A stretch of 64,000 nt of DNA, from assembly GCA_001936135.1 (NCBI GenBank), contig CP012813.1:1302001-1366000 (forward strand). Direction: 5' to 3'. Position 1 is the first letter of the stretch; each line of letters begins with the position of its first letter. Shown in pieces: positions 40,288 to 50,213 of the stretch. This DNA comes from Saccharomycopsis fibuligera x Saccharomycopsis cf. fibuligera (lineage: Eukaryota; Ascomycota; Saccharomycetes; Ascoideales; Saccharomycopsidaceae). The position numbers and the translations under genes were made by a program. Below the pieces are notes generated by a model. The model saw only the letters and a program-made list of their open reading frames with translations. It was not told where the DNA came from and ran no database searches.

Positions 40288-41661
40288 ATGAAGCTTTCCG
40301 CCCTCTTTACTGCTTGCCTTATGGCCTTGCATGTTAGCTGCGAGGTCCCTCAGCCAGCCGTTGAACAAGCTGCTCAACCAGCTTTTCATCCAGCTTCCCA
40401 CCCACATCATCACGACCATCACCAAAAGGTGGCAGTGCGCAACAGCAAGTCGCCGTTATTCTACAAAGACGGGGTGTTGAATTTGCAAAACTTGGAACAA
40501 AGACTCGACAACTGTGAGGTCGTCCAAGAACTCAATGTCAAGCTTGAAGAAGAGCACGCTCATCATCACGATTCCTTAATTGAACGGATTTTCGAGAAGT
40601 TGTTCCCATTTGGGCCGGCATGGAATTCGGTGTTGGCCACATTGTACATCTCGGGTCCACCAAACTTCATCCTCGCTTTCATTCCAGCCAGCATTGACCC
40701 TTCAAAACTTTCCATGCTCGTGAGTTTTGCTGTTGGTGGGTTGCTTGGTGATGTCTTTTTGCACTTGTTGCCTCAAACTTTCCTTGGAGAACCAGTTGAT
40801 GAAAAAGCACATTTTGTTTTTATTGACGAGCAAAGAAATGTGGTCTTGGGCATTTTTATTTTTGTCGGATTTGCATTCTTTTTCTCCATTGACAAATTAT
40901 TGAGAATCTTGAACCATGAAGAAGGTACCGAAAATGGAGGCCATTCACATTCACATTCTCACAGTCACAGCCACAACGTCACTACTGAAGGTACTACTTC
41001 CGCGCTCCAAGAAAAGGACAGCACCACTTTGAAGAATAGAAAATCTAACAGCAAGTCCTCAATTGATAAATCTGATGCTGACACTAAAGAAATTGCTGCT
41101 CAAAATATTAGTGCTTCAGTAAGAACCGCTGCATGGCTCAACTTGATTTCTGACTTTACCCATAACATCACCGATGGTCTTGCCATCACCGCTGCTTTCT
41201 ACATCAGCAAAAGTGTCGGTTCCACTACTGCATTGGCGGTTTTTCTTCACGAGGTTCCACATGAAATTGGCGACTTTGCTGTTTTGATTCAGGGTGGATT
41301 TTCTAAATGGCAAGCCATGAACTCGCAATTTGTTACTGCCGCAGGCGCCTTCTTGGGCTGTTTTATCGGCATTGGGGTGCAAAGTTTGGTTACTTCTCCA
41401 GAAGAGTTAGCTAAGGGTATTGCCAGTGGCGCTAGCGCCAACAGCGGTGGGCTTTTTGGTACCACTGTGACCATTGGTGACTTGACCTTGCCATTTACCG
41501 CTGGTGGCTTCCTCTACATCGCCACTGTTGGTGTGATTCCAGAAGTGTTGGAACTTGGGGAAAGCACCACCAGACTCCAGGAGTTGAGAAAGGCTGTGGT
41601 TCAGATGTTCTTCATCTTGCTCGGGATTGGGTTGATGTTTGGCATCTCCTATTTTGAGTGA
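40288..41661 (+). CDS. YKE4: Yke4-like ZIP (SLC39A7/KE4) zinc transporter of the ER
   Basis: 457 residues from the ATG at 40288, which gives a clean signal peptide (MKLSALFTACLMALHVSC); the frame upstream has no ATG. A His-rich luminal stretch (HPASHPHHHDHH) follows, then ZIP transmembrane segments, a second His run (GHSHSHSHSHSHN) in the loop between segments 3 and 4, and the metal-site motifs HNITDGLAI near 292 and HEVPHEIGDFAVLI near 321. The HEVPHE form puts it in the LIV-1/KE4 subfamily. Family role: moves Zn2+ between ER lumen and cytosol. ERG28 is transcribed divergently from the same short promoter. Confidence 0.9.
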   Translation: MKLSALFTACLMALHVSCEVPQPAVEQAAQPAFHPASHPHHHDHHQKVAVRNSKSPLFYKDGVLNLQNLEQRLDNCEVVQELNVKLEEEHAHHHDSLIERIFEKLFPFGPAWNSVLATLYISGPPNFILAFIPASIDPSKLSMLVSFAVGGLLGDVFLHLLPQTFLGEPVDEKAHFVFIDEQRNVVLGIFIFVGFAFFFSIDKLLRILNHEEGTENGGHSHSHSHSHSHNVTTEGTTSALQEKDSTTLKNRKSNSKSSIDKSDADTKEIAAQNISASVRTAAWLNLISDFTHNITDGLAITAAFYISKSVGSTTALAVFLHEVPHEIGDFAVLIQGGFSKWQAMNSQFVTAAGAFLGCFIGIGVQSLVTSPEELAKGIASGASANSGGLFGTTVTIGDLTLPFTAGGFLYIATVGVIPEVLELGESTTRLQELRKAVVQMFFILLGIGLMFGISYFE

Positions 41662-42028
41662 TTGAGTTGTTGGTCAAAACACATTTCTATATTTGAGCGT
41701 TATCTATTGCATTGACCGATTTTGTTCTGTCTGTTGTGTAGATCTCTGTAGTTTGAGTGATTGGCACTGTGGGAAGGCGCACATGCCCCGTGGAGTGCCC
41801 TTAGCAGGGCGCTTGACAGGTTGCACAAACTTTCGCTAGCAGCCTCACCATCTCTGGTTAAGCGCCTCAGCTTGTTCTGTCTGTCTTGCCGCTCCCTTTT
41901 TCTTTCCTTCTCTTGTTTTTTTTTTTTTTTCTTCTTTTTTTCTTGTTTCTTTGTCTTGATATTTGATTCTCCTAAGTATCTTCAAGTTCGAAGTCGGCTC
42001 CCATTATAGCGCTTCATTAAACAGGACA
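41662..42028. other. Intergenic region YKE4 / CRP1-like gene
   Basis: About 370 bp with a T/C-rich stretch (41885-41955) in the position of a promoter or leader. The plus-strand frame 41761-42009 lies within it and has no family resemblance. Confidence 0.5.
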
Positions 42029-43684
42029 ATGAGCGGCGATACCGTCTTATACACCTTCCAATGGTATGTCAACTATGTTACGTTATCTTGCGGCAGCCCG
42101 TTTTCCGCAACCTGTTTTGATCTGGCCCCCTGAGAGATCCGAATGCTAGCGCCGACTGGCGAAAGCGAACTTATGAATCATTGACGCAGTTTTGCCTCAG
42201 CTATTTGTGGTTCGTACTGCCTCGATATTCATTGCCACTAGCTTTCGAAGCAGACAATGATATTTGTTGTTTTGGATGCTAAAGAAATTGCAGCTATCGG
42301 AAAATACTAACAAGCGCCATTTTCAGGGATACAGACGCTACCAGCGTCGTGGTTACAGGAACGTTCGACAACTGGAGCGGTTCCAAGCAACTCACTCGAA
42401 ACAAAGAGAATAATAAATTTGAAATTACGGTTCCTTTATTGAAATATGAAAAAGCTCTTTTCAAGGTATGTTTGTTGGTTGTTGATTAGTTTCGGTCTGA
42501 ATGATTTTAGGGGATATTCGGAGAACCAGATCAGCTACTAACAACTTAATTTACAGTTCATTGTTGACGGCCAATGGCTTACTGCTAGCAATTACAACAC
42601 TGAAAATGATCTGGCCGGGATTGAAAATAATGTAATTTTACCGCAAGAGCTAATAGAGTACGAGAGTGTTATTCCTGAAGCGCTATTAAACAATGATCAA
42701 GATAAAATTACTAATAACGTTGATAAGGGGACCTCTGAGACCGAAAATAGTAGCGACTCCGCTGCAGATGCCAAACCTGCAGATGGATCCGATGCGGTGT
42801 ACGCTCAAAAAAGTGCCGTTTCGGAGACAACATTGAATAGTAGCAGCAGCAGTACCGCAACGTTAGATGCCAAAAATGTCGCTGCATTTGAAGAAATCCA
42901 AGAAGATGAGAAAGAGTTGGAAAACAATTCAAAAGAGAAGGTGGGTTCAGAGTCTAGAGCTTCTCAATCTGAAATAAAACCTACGCCAGGGAAGGCCGAT
43001 GCGGCAGAGGAACAGAAGAATAAAGATCAGAATGTAAGTGCGTCTGCTGATCAAATTGCAAGCACACCAATAGACAGACAGTCATCCACACCTTCCGTAA
43101 AAGAGAAAGAGCATGAATCTGATTGGGAGTATCGTAAAGCAAAAGTTCTGAGATCAATTGACCTAAATGAGGAAAAGGAGAACGAAAAACAGCAACTTAC
43201 TGCATCCAATACTGAATCATCAGTGGTGGTGTCTATCCCATCACCAAAAAAAAAAGATTTTCAAACCAACTTAGCCGCCCAACAGTCAAATACAGAAAGC
43301 AGCGCGTTCACTAACATTGATACTCCTTCTCAACCAGACACAAAAGAAGCGGAAAATGGATTGAATCAAATAGTTGGTGATCAGAATTCTCCTGAAAACA
43401 ATGCAATTCTTTTAAACAGTTTGCACTTGGATGATTTGGAATCTTCGGCAAGTTTTAAGAGCATTAGTAGTAATGAGATTTTTTCCAGCACTCATGGAAC
43501 CCTTTCCAATTTCAACATGCAGGATTCTGATGATAAAAATACTAGTGACAAAACCAATATTGCTGCTGCTGTCCCAGCTGCTGTTACTACCGGCCAATCC
43601 TCTAAAGGGAATGAGAATGCCAAATTTGACAGACCGTCACTGTCGTTTTCTTTAGTATCAAAGTTCAAAAGAATATTTAAATAA
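42029..43684 (+). CDS. CRP1: CBM48 (glycogen-binding-like) protein of the Crp1/Mdg1 type, three exons
   Basis: Exons 42029-42063, 42327-42465 and 42557-43684 give 433 residues (S. cerevisiae Crp1 has 465, Mdg1 366). The tiny first exon ends inside the Trp codon of the conserved YTFQW; the second holds SVVVTGTFDNWSGSKQL, the core of an AMPK-type carbohydrate-binding fold; the third begins FIVDGQWLTASNYNTENDLAG and continues into a long acidic Ser/Asn/Glu-rich tail that ends LVSKFKRIFK. In S. cerevisiae Mdg1 is linked to pheromone signalling and Crp1 binds cruciform DNA; which role applies here is unknown, so CRP1 stands for the pair. Both introns have GTATGT donors and TACTAAC branches. Confidence 0.8.
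42064..42326 (+). other. Intron 1 of the CRP1/MDG1-like gene (263 nt)
   Basis: GTATGT at 42064-42069, TACTAAC at 42305-42311, TTTCAG acceptor ending at 42326; interrupts a Trp codon. Confidence 0.88.
42466..42556 (+). other. Intron 2 of the CRP1/MDG1-like gene (91 nt)
   Basis: GTATGT at 42466-42471, TACTAAC at 42536-42542, TTACAG acceptor ending at 42556, phase 0. Confidence 0.88.
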
Positions 43685-44206
43685 AGAGGTTTTTATAATG
43701 TCTTCCGACAGCTTCTACTCTTATTTTCTTTCACTTCTTGCTTAATAATCACCCTACTCATTTTTTATTTCATCAACCGTTCTTTTTTTTTAAAGGCCAT
43801 TTTTTGTCATAAATAATGAGCACATAACGGATATTAATTGCCATATTAATATTATAAAATCACAATTGGCTGTATAAATTTCTCTAATAATTTTACTTTT
43901 ACTTTTACTTTTACCTTAACCTTAACTTTTACTTTTCCTTTTAATTTATTATTTCGGTTTGGTTTGAAATAATATTTTTTTTTTGTCTTTCGATTTTGTT
44001 TTTCATACATTTTTCTCACTGTTTTTGCAAACTTTCTCTGTTGTGTTCCCTCGCTTTCCGTGCTTCATATATTTTCTATGAATTTTATCTTTTTTGCTAA
44101 AATTATCGAAACCCTTACAGTTGATGTAACAATTATACTAGCCAATAATATTGCATTAATTCGTATATGGGGAAAATCAAGTATTATAGAAGAATAAGTA
44201 GAAGTA
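43685..44206. other. Convergent 3' intergenic region CRP1-like / EMC5
   Basis: About 520 bp, AT-rich, including a hexanucleotide-type (TTTTAC)n repeat at about 43890-43935 and T runs near 43787-43797. No gene seen. Confidence 0.55.
43890..43935 (+). repeat. (TTTTAC)n imperfect hexanucleotide repeat
   Basis: About seven units, including CCTTAA variants. It lies between convergent gene ends. Not telomeric in sequence. Confidence 0.7.
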
Positions 44207-44902
44207 TTAATTTTTTGAATCTGCATTCACTACCCATTCATTGAACTCTTGTCTCTTCTTCACGATATCAATGAATGCTGGTCTATGTTCTATCTGATCA
44301 AATGGACCCGCGCGTAACTTCTCTAATTCAATTGCAGCTTTATTCATCTTTATTGGCTTGAAGAAAATTGAGTCATTTCCAGAGACACTGCTATTTTTGC
44401 TAGTAAGAGGCTCATTTTCGAGAATAGTATGTTTGATTGGGTGGATTATAGCGACAAAAGAGGAAAAGATAAATATCAATAGACCAAACAAAGCTTCTAA
44501 TTTAATCTAAAATAAACGATAATAGTTAGTCATCTAATTTCGTAGTAGTTTTATTGTGCGTTGAGGTGCCATTATAATTTCCAGCAGCGGAGAGTAGCTG
44601 GCACCCTGAATTAATGATATTTTTGATAAGGGTCATAAACGTATGCATGCATTGGGTCATTAACACTTCAGTCGTTTGCCATCTGCCAAGCTGGCATAAC
44701 AGATCAAACCATGATCCAGCGAAATAAGTATTTCGATATCATCATGTTATCTTAAACTATCAAAAGGAATACTTACATCCAAAGGTAGCTGCAAATTCGA
44801 CGCCGTTGCCTTGATGAACTGATTGAATTCATATGAGGAGTATCCTGAATGAAGAATTAAAGCAAAGCCAACAAAATAGCCAAGTCTAGACAAAATTGAC
44901 AT
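44207..44902 (-). CDS. EMC5: Emc5 (Kre27), ER membrane protein complex subunit 5, two exons
   Basis: 141 residues from exons 44777-44902 (MSILSRLGYFVGFALILHSG and on to NLQLPLD) and 44207-44506 (IKLEALFGLLIFIFSSF onward). The first exon has the MS-x-L-S-x-L-hydrophobic-HS-x-YSSYEF signature of Emc5/MMgT and ends LPLD, which continues as IKLEALFGLL, matching the family across the junction. Two hydrophobic segments frame a short lumenal loop; the C-terminal part is charged. Family role: core subunit of the EMC insertase for tail-anchored and multipass proteins. The second exon alone has no ATG near its start, which supports the splice. Confidence 0.85.
44507..44776 (-). other. Intron of EMC5 (270 nt)
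   Basis: Minus-strand GTAAGT donor beginning at 44776, GACTAAC branch at 44531-44525, TTTTAG acceptor ending at 44507, phase 0. Confidence 0.82.
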
Positions 44903-45378
44903 TGTAAGTTATTGTATTATTTTCTCCTCAAATTTTAAACTCGTGGGTAATCGTGCTGGTGAAACGGAACAGGCCCCTTTCTGCCGGAATTCAAAAATGC
45001 GGAACGGATCTGAAGATGGGAATAACTTGGGCTTTGAAAATAAAATTGGGTAGATGAAAAGCAGGGTTTCGATGTTGTTTTTCTGGATAATTCTTCTAGT
45101 TGATATAGTACGGTGTGTATCACGAACCTAACATCCAGCTGTCTGAGGCGTTGCTCTTCTGCTGGCTGGTGATACTCGCTGTTTTATTTTGCATTCGATC
45201 AAGCCTCAGTGCATCTAATCACAGTGAAGTGCGTATAGTAGTTAGGACGTGTGTATGCCATGTATTTGACCATGACTGTTATAACATCTATTGTTAAACT
45301 TTTTAAAAACAAAAAGCTACGAAATTTATAACGCAGTTGCTAAAGTACATTACTAATTTACTCATATACGTCTTCCCA
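44903..45378. other. Region upstream of EMC5, 3' of the Aquarius gene
   Basis: About 475 bp. A plus-strand frame at 45115-45297 starts from GTG, has a hydrophobic stretch but no recognisable family, and is not called. Otherwise promoter of EMC5 and terminator of the Aquarius gene. Confidence 0.45.
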
Positions 45379-48300
45379 TTATTGAAATCTTTTAGTAGTA
45401 ATATTGTAGACATACTCGCCAAACTCCTCCACGTTTTTCAAGACCTTTATATTCTTCTTTTCTACTGCATCAAACTCTTTTCTGCTTATTTCACCATAAA
45501 CTTCACCGGTAACAATCTGTAAACGGTTACTGTTAGTAGCAGCAGCAGCAGCATCCTTTTCATTGTCAATTAGCTTAGCAAACATTTGTTGAAGCTTTGG
45601 TTCGACCACAGATTTGAATAACTTGACATTTCCTAGTATATAAAGACCCAATTTAGCTCTAGATACTGCAACCGTCATTCTCCGAATGTCTCTAATATAC
45701 CCTAATCTTTTAGTTCTCACCATCGAAAGAATAACATAGTCACTTTCCTGACCCTGAAAGTTATCAACGGTGCTCACGCGCGGATGGCCAAACAGAAATG
45801 CTTTACCTGGCTCATCAGATGCTATTTTCGATGACCCGCACCGTTGCTTCAAAATTTCTTCAATGAGAAATTTCTGACCCGCGTACATTGTCAAAATTGT
45901 GATTTTGTCTCTTGGGTATCCCAAAAGTCTAAAATATGAATACAACAGAACTGCATACTCTGCTTCACCTAGATTTTGGAATAAATTTGGACTTGGTTCT
46001 AGTTCCCCTTTGCTCTGATACTTATCAACATCAATTAACTGGAATGTTTTAACAAACCCTGGGTTTGCCTTTAGACTTTCACCCTGTTTCATATATGGCA
46101 ACGTTTCAATTTCCACAGTTACTGCTCCCTTGTTACCTTGATCATCATTGTTTTGATAAACATGCTTGTACAAGTTACAAATACTGTCACGCGATCTACC
46201 TTGATGGCTCAACTGTATCACTGCGGCACCAAGCTTATTAAACGTCTCAAACAAAGACTGATTGAAATTGCTGTATTCAGCAAGGGTTGCATTTTGAACA
46301 ATTGGGGTATTTTGTTTATGATCACCAATCAATACAAAACGCTTAAGGTAGTTCGATCTTCCAGTGGACGACAATGTTAAGGGCAAAAAGGTTTCAAGTT
46401 CAGTAAGTTGACCTGCTTCTTCCACTATAACATTATCAAAATGAACACCTGCATCTTGAAGATCACTTAATCTCATGGCTAGGTAAGTGGCTGTCATGGC
46501 TACCACTTTCGCTTGTTTGGCCAACATGTAATTAGCTTTTTCTTTGGAACTTTTCAACACTTCAAAAGGCTGGTATGTTTGAAGCTTTTTGAAAATCTCC
46601 TTAATTATTTCAAAGTATTCGTGGAGTTCTAGCAAAGCATCCGTTATAGAAACGTTTTCAGATTTTGCATCGAAGCAAGCTGGTTGAATTCCAAACTCGC
46701 TCAGCAAAAAACTCAGGAATGGGAAGTGGTCTTTGAGAGAATCCAATTGGGGACTTTTGCTTATAGTTTGCAAAAACTGCTTCCAAATTCTGGAAATATG
46801 CAATTCATACAAACTTTGAGCAGTAGCACAATCGTTACCATAATATCCTTCTATGTCCAAAGATTTAGCAAGCCGATTAACTCTCTGCAATAGTTTCTCA
46901 GTCTCATTAACAATGTTTTCAACACGCCCAATTCGGCTAAATGATTCGGAAACATCTTCATTGTCATCATAATTATCGGTACTGGCTAATAACTGCTCGC
47001 CATGTCCCAATCTCAACAACAGTTCATCTGGTATAGTACCAAGTCTTTTGATTTTACCAAATATGTGATTCAAGGCGTGATTACTATGAGTAATGATCAA
47101 GGTTTTCTCGTTATGGAAATTATTCAAAATACTTGATGCAATTTGTGTTGCTACGTCAGTTTTCCCTGTGCCTGGTGGTCCCAAGATTAAAGTAAGTCCA
47201 TGCAGTAGCCCAGAGATGATCGCTTTTACCTGATTTGGAGTGAAATGAACCAATGGCTTATATCTATCTGTTTTGTCTGAAACATTATTGGATACTGCTG
47301 CAATGGTCTCGGCATTCCGTGACTTGTAAGGATACACGACTACTTTTTTGTCTGCTGGGCTATACTTCACAATAAATGGGGGCTTTATTTCATCCGTTGA
47401 GTATGATTTTGATGGTCTACTCCTTTTTCTTTTTTTGAGCATACCATCCTGCGTACCGACTTCATTCTCTGGAACATCTATATCAAATCCAATAAAAGAC
47501 AGCTTAAGATGCTCAAAAGAATCGAAAACATTATTTAGATCCAACACCTGATATTTGTCAGCAATTTTTGAGTTATTATCCACCGCAGTGCTATTTAAAA
47601 GAACTTTGTTGATCCAATTCAGCAAGCTTAGCTCCGCCGATAAGAGTTTTTCAACATTATTTAAAACAAAATTGAACGTATTCTCCTTCTTTTTCCTTCT
47701 GATTATCAAATTAATATTCTTGTAATCTTCTTTGTTATCATTGACATAAGAAACTGGATCAAGATTCAAATATAACCGGCGAATTCTATCTGTTTTAAAA
47801 CCCCTATGCTCTTCAGCATACTCATTTTGGCTGAAAATGTTTCTTTTTGGCTGTCTCAATTGGTTCCCGTACCCGTCCAAAAGCTCAACAACAGTGGCTG
47901 ATCTCAAAAGTTTGATGCCGAATTTCTCCAAATAATTTTTGGGCTTTTTAGTAGGCTCTGAAATAGATAAAAGGAAAACAACTTCGTTTGATGATAAGCT
48001 ATCCCATTCATCCATGACAGGTTTATGCAATTTATGATAGTTTAGTTGAACTTCTGCTCTCACAAATTCAGGATAGAAAGACTCAACAGAAAGTTGAGAT
48101 TCTTCTAATATTTCAAGAGGCTTGATTCTTAGCGCATATTTACTATTACCGTTGAATTGTAAAGTGTCATTGTAAAAACGGTCTAACAAGTCAGACCGTT
48201 TTACTTTTAGTCTTCTAATTGCGTTCTCAATATCTGCTCTTATCTGATAACAGGCTTCGTGGCGGTATAATGTATAGTTTCTGTAAAGAAAATCGTTGAT

Positions 48301-49680
48301 GCTCAAGTATGATGACCCTAGTTTGTATAAAGGTTTTGATAATATGAATTCATCAGTTTTAGATGTTTCCTCATTAAATAAATTGTGATTTTCAGTTAAG
48401 TCTTGTTCTGTTGGCATAAAACTTGACTGTCTTATGATTTTTGAATACACTATGGATCCAATGTATTTGTAGTACAAGGACTCCAAAACAACGCTTCTAT
48501 CGTTTAATATTTTTCTTAAACTCACACTTGATTTTCTAGCAAATTGCTCTAGTTGGTTTGAATCTAATAATTCAAAGTATGACTTGAACTGGTTTTTATC
48601 CATCAAATCTGAAGGAGTAGCGAAAACCAAAGTTTTCAATTCCTGTGGAAAATTTTGAAAAGCCACTCTTTTGAGAGTCTCAATTTGCAAATGGAGACGG
48701 TTAGCAAAATCTTGTCCTGCTTGGTTAATTCCAGAAAATTCGTCAATTGGGAAATAGACCGTATTTTGTAAAATATCAAATAGCGCCAAATAGCTTGATG
48801 TTGTGTTTTTTACCGTCTCATCTTTATGAATCAAAGACTGACTTAGTGATGGAAGTATGTTTAACTCTTTTATCAAAACATTTGTATATTTGCGAGTAGG
48901 TAAGTATGATAGTATGCTGATTACAAACGTGACAAAAGCCTTGGTGCCAGCGAGTTGGTCGACATATGAGCTTGTTCCTAAATCTTGAAGTATAATTTCT
49001 TGATGATTTGACAAAAAAGAGTATAACCAAGTCTTTTTGAAATTTAAATCCGCTTTCTGCGTTTTATCTGCTTCCTGCAAACTCTTTTGAAACGTTTCAT
49101 ACTCTTGCTTAAGAAAGGGAAGATTGCTCAAAATTCTATCTGTAAATTCCAAGTTTGACCAAGATCCGATTGAAAAGAACGGTATGACCTCCAAGCTTAT
49201 TTTTTCATGGTGTAAGTTGTCAATTAAAAATGTAAAAAAATAAGTCAAGTATCTTAAAATAAATAAATCCTCGCTCAGTAGAGATTTCCGGGACAGTGTA
49301 GAAAGACTAAGAACTAAGGCTCTTTTTACTAGACTATGGAATTTTTCACTTCCATCATCTATCAATGCCCATACTGGAGCTTTTATTATCGATTTTAGAA
49401 CAAAAATGACAACAATTGATAATATATGATGATTTGTAGAGTCTTCCAGAAGAAATTTCCATAAATATAATTCCAAATAATTTGAAGAATCGATACTAGA
49501 AGCAATCGTATCTATTTTAATCTGTTTTGCTTCAATTGATGACCTTATAGCATCCCAAAGCTTGGATATTACTGCATTGTCTATTTTCTTTGCCTTTGAA
49601 GAGCTTTTGTTATTGAGCCATATTTTATTTGCGTACCCCTGTATAGCCTTGTCTAAATCTTCAATACTGTAGTCGGGCAT
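45379..49680 (-). CDS. Aquarius / Cwf11-type intron-binding spliceosomal helicase
   Basis: 1,433 residues (human AQR 1,485, fission yeast Cwf11 1,284). The N-terminal ~430 residues are helical repeats (IEDLDKAIQGYANKIW...), as in the ARM-like scaffold. The central part carries KRNIFSQNEYAEEHRGFKTD. The SF1 (UPF1-like) helicase half has Walker A GPPGTGKT near 830, motif II VEEAGQ near 1085, GDHKQ motif III, HQGRSRDSI and motif VI TVAVSRAKLGLYILG near 1335. Family role: binds the intron upstream of the branch site in the activated spliceosome and links splicing to exon-junction or snoRNP assembly. S. cerevisiae lacks this gene. A glutamate in place of the usual first Asp of motif II is normal for this family. 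Confidence 0.88.
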   Translation of the reverse strand: MPDYSIEDLDKAIQGYANKIWLNNKSSSKAKKIDNAVISKLWDAIRSSIEAKQIKIDTIASSIDSSNYLELYLWKFLLEDSTNHHILSIVVIFVLKSIIKAPVWALIDDGSEKFHSLVKRALVLSLSTLSRKSLLSEDLFILRYLTYFFTFLIDNLHHEKISLEVIPFFSIGSWSNLEFTDRILSNLPFLKQEYETFQKSLQEADKTQKADLNFKKTWLYSFLSNHQEIILQDLGTSSYVDQLAGTKAFVTFVISILSYLPTRKYTNVLIKELNILPSLSQSLIHKDETVKNTTSSYLALFDILQNTVYFPIDEFSGINQAGQDFANRLHLQIETLKRVAFQNFPQELKTLVFATPSDLMDKNQFKSYFELLDSNQLEQFARKSSVSLRKILNDRSVVLESLYYKYIGSIVYSKIIRQSSFMPTEQDLTENHNLFNEETSKTDEFILSKPLYKLGSSYLSINDFLYRNYTLYRHEACYQIRADIENAIRRLKVKRSDLLDRFYNDTLQFNGNSKYALRIKPLEILEESQLSVESFYPEFVRAEVQLNYHKLHKPVMDEWDSLSSNEVVFLLSISEPTKKPKNYLEKFGIKLLRSATVVELLDGYGNQLRQPKRNIFSQNEYAEEHRGFKTDRIRRLYLNLDPVSYVNDNKEDYKNINLIIRRKKKENTFNFVLNNVEKLLSAELSLLNWINKVLLNSTAVDNNSKIADKYQVLDLNNVFDSFEHLKLSFIGFDIDVPENEVGTQDGMLKKRKRSRPSKSYSTDEIKPPFIVKYSPADKKVVVYPYKSRNAETIAAVSNNVSDKTDRYKPLVHFTPNQVKAIISGLLHGLTLILGPPGTGKTDVATQIASSILNNFHNEKTLIITHSNHALNHIFGKIKRLGTIPDELLLRLGHGEQLLASTDNYDDNEDVSESFSRIGRVENIVNETEKLLQRVNRLAKSLDIEGYYGNDCATAQSLYELHISRIWKQFLQTISKSPQLDSLKDHFPFLSFLLSEFGIQPACFDAKSENVSITDALLELHEYFEIIKEIFKKLQTYQPFEVLKSSKEKANYMLAKQAKVVAMTATYLAMRLSDLQDAGVHFDNVIVEEAGQLTELETFLPLTLSSTGRSNYLKRFVLIGDHKQNTPIVQNATLAEYSNFNQSLFETFNKLGAAVIQLSHQGRSRDSICNLYKHVYQNNDDQGNKGAVTVEIETLPYMKQGESLKANPGFVKTFQLIDVDKYQSKGELEPSPNLFQNLGEAEYAVLLYSYFRLLGYPRDKITILTMYAGQKFLIEEILKQRCGSSKIASDEPGKAFLFGHPRVSTVDNFQGQESDYVILSMVRTKRLGYIRDIRRMTVAVSRAKLGLYILGNVKLFKSVVEPKLQQMFAKLIDNEKDAAAAATNSNRLQIVTGEVYGEISRKEFDAVEKKNIKVLKNVEEFGEYVYNITTKRFQ

Positions 49681-50213
49681 TTTGAATTGACACGCTGAAA
49701 ATAGCTAAGAACGAACTTGATGAGCTTATGAACTCAATGAGCTTGATGGCGGCATTCAAGAGATGGTTTATTTTGAGATGCACGAAGAGTGCAGAAAAAA
49801 TTGTGTATACTAAGGAGCCGGGTGACGATCTTTCGGAATTTCCAACATACATGAAGAAGCTAAAGACCACGGAATACTATTAAAACAGTTGAATTGAACC
49901 ATATTTTTAGTTGTTCAGAGACAATTTTAATACCACTATGTTCATAAGACTTTTCATAAAGCTTCTTCCCGGGTGTTTTAGACATTTTCAACATTAGCAT
50001 ATGCTTTCAAGCCTACAAATTCATGCTCATCTCTGTCGAACAAAAATATAATAGTAAATATAATAGTAAATGTCCTAAAAATAACAAATTATTGTAACAG
50101 TGAGACATGTTTATTTACATGAAAATGTGTTCTATATACCCTAGTGTCTATATCTCAGAGAACAAGAAAAAAACGAATGCAACTTTTAAATAACCACTAA
50201 ACAACAAACAAAA
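49681..50213. other. Region between Aquarius and AIM11 starts/ends
   Basis: About 530 bp. It is the promoter of the Aquarius gene and the 3' flank of AIM11, and contains a short plus-strand reading frame at 49728-49883 listed separately. Confidence 0.45.
49728..49883 (+). CDS. Possible 51-residue small protein, unrecognised
   Basis: The plus-strand frame from ATG 49728 to TAA 49881-49883 gives MNSMSLMAAFKRWFILRC followed by TKSAEKIVYTKEPGDDLSEF and PTYMKKLKTTEYY. Its composition is protein-like, with a basic amphipathic beginning (compatible with a mitochondrial signal) and an acidic-to-basic end. Met 7 (49746) is an alternative start. Against it: the start is only 47 bp from the divergent Aquarius start, and I know of no family. 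Confidence 0.3.
   Translation: MNSMSLMAAFKRWFILRCTKSAEKIVYTKEPGDDLSEFPTYMKKLKTTEYY

Noticed and set aside
41761-42009. 82-codon frame just before the CRP1-like gene
   Set aside because: GTG/ATG-poor start and Phe/Ser runs from a T/C tract; it overlaps the probable leader of the spliced gene.
45115-45297. 60-codon plus-strand frame with a hydrophobic segment
   Set aside because: Starts at GTG, sits in the EMC5 promoter side, and no family is recognised.
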